64,000 nt of DNA from CACKLF01 sp002725175 (lineage in GTDB: Bacteria > Pseudomonadota > Alphaproteobacteria > Rhodobacterales > Rhodobacteraceae), in the NCBI GenBank assembly GCA_002725175.2, contig PBQX02000108.1:1-64000 (forward strand), in the 5' to 3' direction. Of this stretch, positions 44,397-51,689 are shown piece by piece. Made by a program: the position numbers and the translations under genes. The notes under the pieces are model-generated. The model did not search any database and was not told where the DNA came from. It was given only the letters and a program-made list of their open reading frames with translations. Position 1 is the first letter of the stretch, and each line of letters begins with the position of its first letter.

Positions 44397-45356
44397 ATGC
44401 GTAATGTTGTACCTTGGACTGAACAATATAGACCCATGGAATCATCCGAAGTATGTGGTAATTATTTAGAATTTGATCAGGTATTGGAATATGGTCGTCA
44501 ATCAAAAAATCTATTACTGCATGGACCGTCTGGAACTGGTAAAAGTTCTGCTGTACGAGTACTTCTGAAAAATGTTCCAAAAGATTCAAAATTAATATTA
44601 GATGCTAAAAGCAGAGCGAGTGAAACAACACAACATTTAATTCATAAACTTACTACATTTTCAATGAGAAAAACCAGTTATAATCAACGGTTTGTTCTTG
44701 TCGATGAAGTTGACTCTATTCGAATCCAGAATCAAAAAATGTTTATTAGACCTCTTACGAAGGATATTGGTCGAAGAGAAAAGAATGACAGAGGTATTAT
44801 ATTTCTATTTATTTGTAATAGAATTGACAAAGTTTCAGAATTTATTATTCGTAACTGTGTCGTTATTAATTATAATTCATTAGAATTTCATCAATGCGTT
44901 GATTACTTGGTCAATATTTGTGAAAAGGAAAACTTAATTTACGATAAAGAATCGTTAAATAAAATTTTCTATGGAATTGGACAAGATATGCGGAAGATGG
45001 TTTCTACCATGCAGTATTTAAGTTTGTTAATGAATAAAAAAATACATTCAGATGATTTAGTAAATGTAGACACATTAAACAAATTAGATTTCACAGTATT
45101 ATTTGACAGAGTATTTAGAGAAAAAAATATAATGAGTGTAGTTAATGAATTATATTTTCAAGCATATTCTATTATTACATTAAGTATCAAGTCATTACAA
45201 TATCATTCTAAAAAAAATCATTTAACAAACGATTATGTGCAAGTATTGGCAAAAATTTCCAATGATTCTAGAACAACGGAAAACACGTGGTTCTTAATTT
45301 ATAGATTAATAAACGAATCACCATTAAGACAATCTCTTTTTAGTAAGGAAACATAA
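44397..45356 (+). CDS. RFC small-subunit-like clamp-loader ATPase
   Basis: The protein has 319 residues. It starts VVPWTEQYRPMESSEVCG, the WxExYRP RFC motif. Walker A is GPSGTGKSS (about 43-51), and Walker B VLVDEVDSI is intact. The usual SRC arginine finger is replaced by IIRNC (FIIRNCVVINY). The helical collar follows. With both Walker motifs intact, it is the most likely catalytic subunit among the three RFC-like genes here (others at 14259 and 19334). It follows the XRN gene after 26 bases and its end overlaps the convergent 45340 gene by 17. Confidence 0.9.
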   Translation: MRNVVPWTEQYRPMESSEVCGNYLEFDQVLEYGRQSKNLLLHGPSGTGKSSAVRVLLKNVPKDSKLILDAKSRASETTQHLIHKLTTFSMRKTSYNQRFVLVDEVDSIRIQNQKMFIRPLTKDIGRREKNDRGIIFLFICNRIDKVSEFIIRNCVVINYNSLEFHQCVDYLVNICEKENLIYDKESLNKIFYGIGQDMRKMVSTMQYLSLLMNKKIHSDDLVNVDTLNKLDFTVLFDRVFREKNIMSVVNELYFQAYSIITLSIKSLQYHSKKNHLTNDYVQVLAKISNDSRTTENTWFLIYRLINESPLRQSLFSKET

Positions 45357-45777
45357 AACTATTTTTGGCATAATATATATTTCTATTATATCTTTTGGCG
45401 ATTTGTATTTCATATTCTGGTAATTTTCTCATCCAATTCATATAAATTATTTCTCCATATTCTGGATATTCGTTTTTATTAAATTGAACTACATTAATAC
45501 CAAGATTTTGTAGATTAGGAATTAATTTTATTAGATCTTCATATGAGCAATAAATATCATGAAATTCTAAGCATTCTTTATCAAGTATGCATTCATTTAG
45601 ATTATAACTTTGCTCCAAACGAATAATTCTCGCTATTTTTGATAACAATGAATGCGGATTTAACAACATTTTTGATATATCTTTCCATAATATCGAATCA
45701 TATCTTAATTCATTAATGAAATAATTACTATTTTCATTAATAACAACATTTAACGCTTTATATGAAGACTCCTCCAT
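45340..45777 (-). CDS. Small hypothetical protein
   Basis: The protein has 145 residues. It is mixed helical with a Leu-rich middle (LLSKIARIIRLEQSYNLNECIL; DLIKLIPNLQNLGINVVQF). No membrane span, signal peptide or known domain is evident. The first codon is followed upstream by the 12-base palindrome GGTTAGCTAACC (45777-45788). Coding composition is like its neighbours, so it is probably real. Confidence 0.6.
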   Translation of the reverse strand: MEESSYKALNVVINENSNYFINELRYDSILWKDISKMLLNPHSLLSKIARIIRLEQSYNLNECILDKECLEFHDIYCSYEDLIKLIPNLQNLGINVVQFNKNEYPEYGEIIYMNWMRKLPEYEIQIAKRYNRNIYYAKNSFMFPY

Positions 45778-45842
45778 GGTTAGCTAACCCAATATTAAAA
45801 TTGTTTGTTCATTTTTTTTACTGCGCGCAGACGCATACTCGG

Positions 45843-47174
45843 CTAGCTGCGTTTACCAGACGCTTGCCGGAATCCCGCGCTTCGACAACTTGCCTGTATC
45901 TTGTTTGCAACTTTGATTCTAGCCCTCTCGTATGCCTTGACAGATTTAGAAGGATTTTTCAGGTCTCCTTCTTTCAACGCTGCAGAAAGCGCAACAACAT
46001 CAGCGAAAGCGGAATTCGCACCCTGACCAGGTGNTGGGTGCATTGCATGAGCGGCATCACCCATAAGCACGANACGCCTCCGTCGACTCGACCACCGTTT
46101 TAATGGCTTTCTATCCAGGATTCGCCGCTCGAAGATATTATTATCACTCGCCACAACTAGAGCCCGTACTTCATCGAAATTCGATTCTGGTGTATCTTTA
46201 GACGCTTGGTCAATTAATTCCAGAATACGTTTTTGTACACCAATGAGACCAGCTCCACCGCGACCAGTTGAATCAACTGCCTTCGCTATCTTTTCATCAG
46301 TTACACGTAACTGCCAAAATGTTCGATTTCTTCCAATGTCAACGTTCAATAGGGAAGCTGCAGAATCAGATAAAACGTATGAAATAGACACTGTCGTCCG
46401 TTCCGGGACACGATGCGCCTCAGGAACAGAATCACGCGGAATGATTGCATTCCAATTAGTCTGTGCATAAGAACGGGGTCGATCCGGCCATGGTGATGTG
46501 ATTTGTCGTCGTACAGATGAGAAAGCTCCATCTCCACCTATTAACAACGATGTATGTATGACCGAACCGTCATCTAATTGAACCTCAACTCGTTCCGATG
46601 TCTCCCTGTAACTCTTTACTCCCGAACCACATCGAAGCCAAGACTCATCACTAGAAACCTCGCGTATGGCATTTGCAAGTGCATCTTGTATATCTGCCCA
46701 AGCGACAAGAATACCAATACCTATACTTGGGTCATTTCCTGTGAAATAGTTAACCGTTCCGTTTTCCAACACTTGTTTCTTGATAGACTGTTCAAAGACA
46801 GCACCAACTGAACGCAATGTATACGGAAGCGACGGATAAATTATTCCAAGATCAGCCAATCCTGCGTCCGTTAGACGTATCGCACCCTGAGACTTCGTAC
46901 GTAAGGCCGAGGCTCTCTCAATTACAAGCACATCCTCAATTCCAGACGACTTTAGGGACAAGGCAAGAGCTAATCCTGATAGGCCACCTCCAGCAATCGC
47001 AACGGATGTTTGTAGCTTTGGGGTAGGCGCGGCCGCGCGCGCGGCCGGGTAAGCAAGGGTGAACCGGGCGTCGCGCCGCCCGAGTTGAATATATGTCAAT
47101 AATTCAAAATGATAAACAAGAAAAATGTTTAGAGCAAGCGAACATGTTATTAAAGTTTTTAAAAGAGTATTCAT
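45843..47174 (-). CDS. FAD-dependent monooxygenase (PHBH/zeaxanthin-epoxidase-like), membrane-leader
   Basis: The ATG at 47174 gives 443 residues. A longer upstream frame would overlap the divergent gene. Residues 3-25 form a signal/anchor (LLKTLITCSLALNIFLVYHF). The FAD Rossmann motif is VAIAGGGLSGLALAL (GGGLSG, 62-67). The second site is LLIGGDGAFSSVRR, and the third VLMGDAAHAMHPxPGQGANSAFAD, which binds FAD ribityl and pyrophosphate. It would hydroxylate or epoxidise an aromatic or isoprenoid-type substrate with NAD(P)H and O2. Two Ns (46034, 46073) fall in the third motif region. It is more GC-rich than neighbours and divergent from a PhyH-family dioxygenase. Confidence 0.88.
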   Translation of the reverse strand: MNTLLKTLITCSLALNIFLVYHFELLTYIQLGRRDARFTLAYPAARAAAPTPKLQTSVAIAGGGLSGLALALSLKSSGIEDVLVIERASALRTKSQGAIRLTDAGLADLGIIYPSLPYTLRSVGAVFEQSIKKQVLENGTVNYFTGNDPSIGIGILVAWADIQDALANAIREVSSDESWLRCGSGVKSYRETSERVEVQLDDGSVIHTSLLIGGDGAFSSVRRQITSPWPDRPRSYAQTNWNAIIPRDSVPEAHRVPERTTVSISYVLSDSAASLLNVDIGRNRTFWQLRVTDEKIAKAVDSTGRGGAGLIGVQKRILELIDQASKDTPESNFDEVRALVVASDNNIFERRILDRKPLKRWSSRRRRXVLMGDAAHAMHPXPGQGANSAFADVVALSAALKEGDLKNPSKSVKAYERARIKVANKIQASCRSAGFRQASGKRS

Positions 47175-47254
47175 TATTTTTTTATTTAAATAAAAGATTG
47201 CTTGCGCGACGCGACGTAAAAAATATAACAATAAATGTACCTAATTTAAATAAA
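47175..47254. promoter_or_regulatory. Shared divergent promoter of the FAD/PhyH pair
   Basis: This is an 80-base gap between the chosen starts of two oppositely transcribed oxidative enzymes. It is AT-rich with one GC-rich patch (CGCGACGCGACG at about 47207-47218). Both frames could be extended through the gap to overlap each other, but the hydrophobic leaders begin at its edges, favouring a bidirectional promoter. Confidence 0.4.
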
Positions 47255-48181
47255 ATGTTTAAAAATAGGATATACTATTTAATTGGGCTACTCTCCCTAG
47301 CGGCGCGCAGCGCCGTGGCGATAAAACTAACTTCAGAACAAATCAACAATTACCAAAGAGATGGTGTTATTGTGGTAAAAAGGTTGATTCGTGGTAGGAA
47401 GTTGCGAAAAGCACAATCTGACGCCAAAATATTAGTCAAACAGAGCAAAAGTTTGAGAGATATTTACCGTCACCTCAGCTTCCAAGGATGGTACGCCAAT
47501 AAAAAGCTTCGAAATATCGCATTTAACTCACCTGCTCCTAGAATAGCAGCGCAGTTGATGGGTTTAGATAAAAAACAGCCATTACGTGTTATGAAGGACG
47601 CCTTACTGGCTTTATCTCCGGGTGATAAGGCCTGTGGTTGGCATGTGGATGACAAAATATTCTGGCCTTGTTACGATGATTCCAAGCTTGGAGCAGCTAA
47701 TGAGGGTATTAACGTCTGGATCACTTTATCACCACTTCGAGCCAAAGAGGGAGGCGGCCTTGCTGTCGCCCCCGGTAGCTCAAATGCTACGTGGCGGGAG
47801 AAGTGTCGTGGATTTATTGGAACATTCACACCTGGTGCTCCTCCTATCACATGTGAACTAGCTACCCTATCACCAAAGTGCAATCGTCTTCTCGAATCAA
47901 TGAAAACTCTCCACGACATGGAACCCGGTGACGCTATTTTTCACAGTCGTTATTGTTTCCATAAAGGAGAAACGTTTGACGAAGGCGAAACAAAACTACG
48001 CTATTCTATCCGATATATGCCCTCGTCGGCGCGACTTTTTGATAATGGACATGAGATAGCTATTCGCAAAAAAGGATTATCTGATGGTGCATTGATCTCA
48101 GATGCAGGAGAGTATTACCCTCAGGTTTGGCCCTACTCTATTTTTAAAGAGCGTTGGCGCATTTGGCTAGGACTCCGATGA
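47255..48181 (+). CDS. Phytanoyl-CoA dioxygenase (PhyH)-family Fe(II)/2-oxoglutarate enzyme
   Basis: The ATG at 47255 gives 308 residues with a signal peptide (FKNRIYYLIGLLSLAARSAVA). The PhyH start ITSEQINNYQRDGVIVV-like segment (KLTSEQINNYQRDGVIVVKR) is followed by the metal motif H130-x-D132 in GWHVDDKIF. A distal H230 or H236 in FHSRYCFHKGET and the 2-oxoglutarate-binding Arg (R249/R253) in LRYSIRYMP complete the set. It would hydroxylate a small molecule, lipid or protein side chain, consuming 2-oxoglutarate and O2 and releasing succinate and CO2. The divergent FAD monooxygenase suggests one pathway. The substrate cannot be told from sequence. Confidence 0.88.
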   Translation: MFKNRIYYLIGLLSLAARSAVAIKLTSEQINNYQRDGVIVVKRLIRGRKLRKAQSDAKILVKQSKSLRDIYRHLSFQGWYANKKLRNIAFNSPAPRIAAQLMGLDKKQPLRVMKDALLALSPGDKACGWHVDDKIFWPCYDDSKLGAANEGINVWITLSPLRAKEGGGLAVAPGSSNATWREKCRGFIGTFTPGAPPITCELATLSPKCNRLLESMKTLHDMEPGDAIFHSRYCFHKGETFDEGETKLRYSIRYMPSSARLFDNGHEIAIRKKGLSDGALISDAGEYYPQVWPYSIFKERWRIWLGLR

Positions 48182-49783
48182 AAAGGCACGCCATGAAGTA
48201 CGCCAAAACCACCAAAACAGTTTAATAATCCAAATAAATGGTGTAAATAGATACATTTGTTTCTTCACGTATCCGTGTTCTGTTGTTATTACGTAACCGC
48301 GCTTTCTATAAAATTCGCGNACACCTATCCCAGAAATACAAACAATATTACTAAATCCATGTAGCAATGCGGCTCGCTCAGCATCACATAATAGCCTTGT
48401 ACCTATTCCTTTATGTTGGGAACCCAATTCTGAACCGACACCGGAAAGACTACCATATACATGCAATTCGCGAATAAGGGCAGAGTTTTTAAGTTCATCT
48501 AGCCCAGGGGAATCGGGAATACGCAAACGAATAAATCCATAAATTATTTTTTCATCTTTAGATTCGTAACTAATGAAAATTTCTTTTCCACCCGATGCTA
48601 AGTATACACGAACTTTTTTGTAAATTTTATCAATTTTTCGACCTTTAACTTCACGACATCGGATACACTTACAGTTACTAATCTTAGATAATGATTGACG
48701 CATATTTGGTTCTGAACACCCTCCGGTTATATATTCTATTGGAATATCACGTATCACTCTGTTAAGTCGAATCCAAGGATGCATTCGTTGTTTAGCATAA
48801 ATCAAAACCTTTTTCAATTCTTCATCTGAATATGGTTTGTACTTACCTGATTTATGCATATTCTCATAGATTGACCAAGGAACAACCGACACTGGATATA
48901 ATTTTATTTGGTCTGCTTGTAAATTTGGATCATATAAAATTTTATCAAACATTTTTATATCTCTCTTTGGAGTCGAACCTAGTAAATTTGGCATTAAATG
49001 TATATCAACTTTATAGCAATTATCCTTCAATAATTTTATAGCTTTTATTGAGTCTTCTATTTTATGACCTCTATTTGACATTTTCAAAATTTTATTACTT
49101 GTGTGCTGAACTCCCATTTGTACTCTTGTACATCCAAAAGAACGAAATCTTTTTATTTCATCGAGATTAATTGAATCTGGTCTTGTTTCTAAAGTTAACC
49201 CAATTACTCTAACCCTTGATTTCTCATTTAAAAGTATTTCTGTTTCTAACGGAAATCTTTCAATTCGTTTTGTATCTAATACAATATTCGCGGCATAATA
49301 AATATCTCTTACAAACTCTTCCTGATATTCATTTGGATATTCACTCCATGTACCACCAAGTACAAGAACTTCTAATTTATCTGGAGTATGTCCCATTCGA
49401 ATATATTGGTCGACTCTCATAAATACTTGTGTAACACAATCATAATCCGCAGCATTTGCTCTCAACACACCAGGTTCTTTAGTTAAATAAGATCTTGGTT
49501 GAGCTACCCAATTATTGCCTTCGTGAGCAGGTTCACTTGGACAATAATAACAGTTATGTTTACAAGAGAATTTTTGAATTTTTTTTTTACCAGTCCGTTT
49601 ATCAGTATACGTTGGTGTCGCGGATGTAAATACAGTAACAACCAATACACCAGATTGAGAACGCATTGCTTTTTTGGTTATCAATCCATAAAATTTATTA
49701 TTTTTCAGTTTTAGATTTTTATAGCTACACACTAAATCCATCTTTCTAAGTTCTACTTTATGCTTTCTTCTAAACATTCTCAT
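48167..49783 (-). CDS. ELP3: ELP3-like radical SAM tRNA acetyltransferase with C-terminal tail anchor
   Basis: The protein has 538 residues. The radical SAM cluster is C74-x3-C78-x2-C81 in SCKHNCYYCPSEPAHEG. Elp3-specific segments follow: VLVLGGTWSEYP, GLTLETRPDSI, CTRVQMGVQHTS, HLMPNLLGSTPKRD and WIRLNRVIRDIP. The GNAT domain has IRELHVYGSL, SQHKGIGTRLL and a final FYRKRGYV. Elp3 makes the cm5U precursor at the tRNA wobble base from acetyl-CoA. The last 25 residues (LFTPFIWIIKLFWWFWRT) form a tail anchor absent from yeast and human Elp3. One N (48320) is in the GNAT region. A small frame at 49770-49925 may be its missing N-terminus. An ATG at 49741 is an alternative start. Confidence 0.92.
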   Translation of the reverse strand: MRMFRRKHKVELRKMDLVCSYKNLKLKNNKFYGLITKKAMRSQSGVLVVTVFTSATPTYTDKRTGKKKIQKFSCKHNCYYCPSEPAHEGNNWVAQPRSYLTKEPGVLRANAADYDCVTQVFMRVDQYIRMGHTPDKLEVLVLGGTWSEYPNEYQEEFVRDIYYAANIVLDTKRIERFPLETEILLNEKSRVRVIGLTLETRPDSINLDEIKRFRSFGCTRVQMGVQHTSNKILKMSNRGHKIEDSIKAIKLLKDNCYKVDIHLMPNLLGSTPKRDIKMFDKILYDPNLQADQIKLYPVSVVPWSIYENMHKSGKYKPYSDEELKKVLIYAKQRMHPWIRLNRVIRDIPIEYITGGCSEPNMRQSLSKISNCKCIRCREVKGRKIDKIYKKVRVYLASGGKEIFISYESKDEKIIYGFIRLRIPDSPGLDELKNSALIRELHVYGSLSGVGSELGSQHKGIGTRLLCDAERAALLHGFSNIVCISGIGXREFYRKRGYVITTEHGYVKKQMYLFTPFIWIIKLFWWFWRTSWRAFSSES

Positions 49784-49925
49784 TTTTTTTTTCTAATTTT
49801 ACCCAATCTGAAATAAACTGATTTTCCAACACAAAATCATCAATAAACATTGAGTATTTTATATCATCATAAGTAAGAACGACATTCGTTCTTGCTTTAT
49901 TTACTAAATCTTCAATAGCTTGCAT
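49770..49925 (-). CDS. Small ORF, possible out-of-frame N-terminus of ELP3
   Basis: A 51-residue frame (start MQAIEDLVNKARTNVVLTYD) ends inside the ELP3 start region and overlaps it by 14 bases. The overlap contains a run of ten A residues on the coding strand. If the run had nine, the frames would join into a 585-residue ELP3 whose first 47 residues align in position with the helical N-terminal region of cellular Elp3. Either an indel (natural or assembly), a slippage site or a separate tiny gene explains this. Confidence 0.5.
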   Translation of the reverse strand: MQAIEDLVNKARTNVVLTYDDIKYSMFIDDFVLENQFISDWVKLEKKNENV

Positions 49926-49927
49926 TT

Positions 49928-49950
49928 GTAACTACTGCCTCAGTAGTTAC
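49928..49950 (-). terminator. Perfect 10-base hairpin after the SKP1/BTB-like gene
   Basis: GTAACTACTG and CAGTAGTTAC form a perfect stem around the loop CCT. It starts 35 bases past the stop of the 49985-50791 gene and lies just before the ATG at 49925. This strongly resembles the Mimivirus palindromic polyadenylation sites. The same arms occur inside the coding repeat at the left edge (about 64-86). Confidence 0.55.
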
Positions 49951-49984
49951 TCTACATAATTATTCATTTTTTTAGAAGCAAATT

Positions 49985-50791
49985 TTAACTAAGAGAATTT
50001 GCTCTATTTCTTTCAAATGTTCTTGGTTTATATAATGGCGTCGGTGTTGATTCCGGTGGATTCAGATCAATATGAACTTTATCAAATATATTAATAATAC
50101 TATTTTTAATATTATCTGTTCTTTCTTTATCAGTTAATAAAGTGCGCGACGATGCACCTTCTAGATAGGCCAAACATATACTATTTATCAATTCTTTATC
50201 GTTAGTTCCAGTCACAACTCTATTAACACGATTACCATTGTATGTATGAACAGTGGAAATACCTAAACAAATATTATAATAAATCTTCATTGATTTTTTT
50301 ATTTGTTCAGACAATTTTTTTACAAGATATTCCGGATATGATACCGAATAAGAATCATATAACAATAATATTGTGTTTAGTTCTTTCTCGGAATATGCTA
50401 TTTTTTGTCTAAATTGCGGATAACGAATAAATAATTCAAAAATATTTTTATTTGTTATAAAAACATTTTTTCTGACTTCTTCCAAATAATTATTAATAAA
50501 AATATCTAAACCTAAAAAATCTGCTAATGGTAAAATATTTATTATTTTTTCAGGTTCTAGATTTGGCCAAGTTACTTCGTTCTGGATTTGGATTATTTCG
50601 TATATTTCATNCATTTGATTCATACCAAATTTATACGGTGAATGTACAAGTTCCAAATCCATCTGTGGTACAGGAATTATATCCATTTCAGAAAAATTAT
50701 CCAATAAACCCTTCGCGGTTAATAAATCTCTCCTATATTGGGTAGTGCTAGTCACATCATCGAATTTAAATATAATTGTATTCTGACACAT
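49985..50791 (-). CDS. SKP1/BTB (POZ)-like protein
   Basis: The protein has 268 residues. The region INILPLADFLGLDIFINNYLEEVRKNVF (about 84-112) recalls the helices of BTB/SKP1 folds that bind cullins or F-box proteins (LxLADFLxxxxLxxxx). The first 70 residues fit the preceding BTB strands loosely. The C-terminal 120 residues are helical and then low complexity with TPTP and RTFERNRANS. One N (50611) leaves a residue open. If real, it could feed substrates to a host cullin ligase, in line with the U-box, RING and AN1 genes elsewhere. The evidence is a weak motif match. Confidence 0.55.
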   Translation of the reverse strand: MCQNTIIFKFDDVTSTTQYRRDLLTAKGLLDNFSEMDIIPVPQMDLELVHSPYKFGMNQMXEIYEIIQIQNEVTWPNLEPEKIINILPLADFLGLDIFINNYLEEVRKNVFITNKNIFELFIRYPQFRQKIAYSEKELNTILLLYDSYSVSYPEYLVKKLSEQIKKSMKIYYNICLGISTVHTYNGNRVNRVVTGTNDKELINSICLAYLEGASSRTLLTDKERTDNIKNSIINIFDKVHIDLNPPESTPTPLYKPRTFERNRANSLS

Positions 50792-50819
50792 GATAAATTC
50801 CTATAATACTATCAAGATT

Positions 50820-51113
50820 TTATTCCAAAACACCATATAACATATTTATAACAGAATCAACTAGACTAGTATATTCTTTGTATATAACCACCCTTTTTCT
50901 TTTGCCATTATTTATAAATGTAGTCAATAAGTCATTTCCTTTTAATTGTATGCATGCCATTTTCGTACCATTTTTAATTATTAAACTTTCAGGACCAAGT
51001 GTTACAACGCTGTCTCTGGGTATCTCTTTTTTAAATAAATATTCAATTTGTATTAATTCACTTTTTTGCATCTGAGATTCATAATCATCCGGAACTTTTG
51101 ATTCTTCCACCAT
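50820..51113 (-). CDS. Small hypothetical protein
   Basis: The ATG at 51113 gives 97 residues. A GTG at 51128 would add five and is not preferred. The pattern is strand-rich (SVVTLGPESLIIKNGTKMACIQLKGNDLLTTFI; GKRKRVVIYKEY). No known domain. It sits 28 bases upstream of the SKP1/BTB-like gene in the same direction and diverges from eIF5A across 71 bases, so the two may be co-expressed. Confidence 0.6.
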   Translation of the reverse strand: MVEESKVPDDYESQMQKSELIQIEYLFKKEIPRDSVVTLGPESLIIKNGTKMACIQLKGNDLLTTFINNGKRKRVVIYKEYTSLVDSVINMLYGVLE

Positions 51114-51184
51114 ACTTATATTTGTCACACTAATACATTACCTTCATTTTTTCATATAAATGCATTTTCATATTAATTATAATT

Positions 51185-51658
51185 ATGGCAGATATAGAAA
51201 CATTTGAATCGACAGATGCTGGAGCGTCCGAAACCATTCCTATGGAAGCAGGTCAAATACGTAAAGGAGGATATATTTGTATTAAAGGGCGACCATGTAA
51301 AGTAACATCTGTTTCTACTTCAAAAACTGGAAAACATGGACATGCAAAATGCAATTTTGTAGCTACAGATATATTCAATGGGAAAAAACTTGAAGATATT
51401 GTTCCGTCATCCCATGGAACGACTGTACCAAATGTATTTAAATCTGAATATTCATTATTAGATATTTCTGATGAAGATTATTTAACTCTGATGACTGATA
51501 ACGGCGAAACACGCGAAGATCTTCAAATGCCGTCATATCCACCAGAATTGGAAGAGCAAATAAGGGGTGGATTTGAACAAGGAGAACAACTAATACTTGG
51601 TGTAGTAAAAGCCATGGGTGAAGAACATGTTATGAGTTGTAAAAAAGATAATTCTTAA
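51185..51658 (+). CDS. EIF5A: Translation factor eIF5A
   Basis: The protein has 157 residues, a full-length eukaryotic eIF5A. The SH3-like domain has QIRKGGYICIKGRPCKVTSVSTSKTGKHGHAKCNF, with K50 at the hypusine position and its flanking STSKTGKHGHAK loop intact. The OB domain includes LDISDEDYLTLMTDNGETREDLQMP. eIF5A relieves ribosome stalling, notably at proline runs. It needs deoxyhypusine synthase and hydroxylase, which are not in this window and could be host-supplied. The close match to cellular eIF5A suggests recent acquisition. Several viral proteins here have long proline-rich runs, which could need it (inference). Confidence 0.97.
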   Translation: MADIETFESTDAGASETIPMEAGQIRKGGYICIKGRPCKVTSVSTSKTGKHGHAKCNFVATDIFNGKKLEDIVPSSHGTTVPNVFKSEYSLLDISDEDYLTLMTDNGETREDLQMPSYPPELEEQIRGGFEQGEQLILGVVKAMGEEHVMSCKKDNS

Positions 51659-51689
51659 AGATTTAAAAATTATATATTACATTATTTTA

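Noticed and set aside
45777..45788. 12-base palindrome GGTTAGCTAACC as an operator
   Set aside because: It overlaps the start of a coding gene and has no loop; a single short palindrome is not enough evidence.
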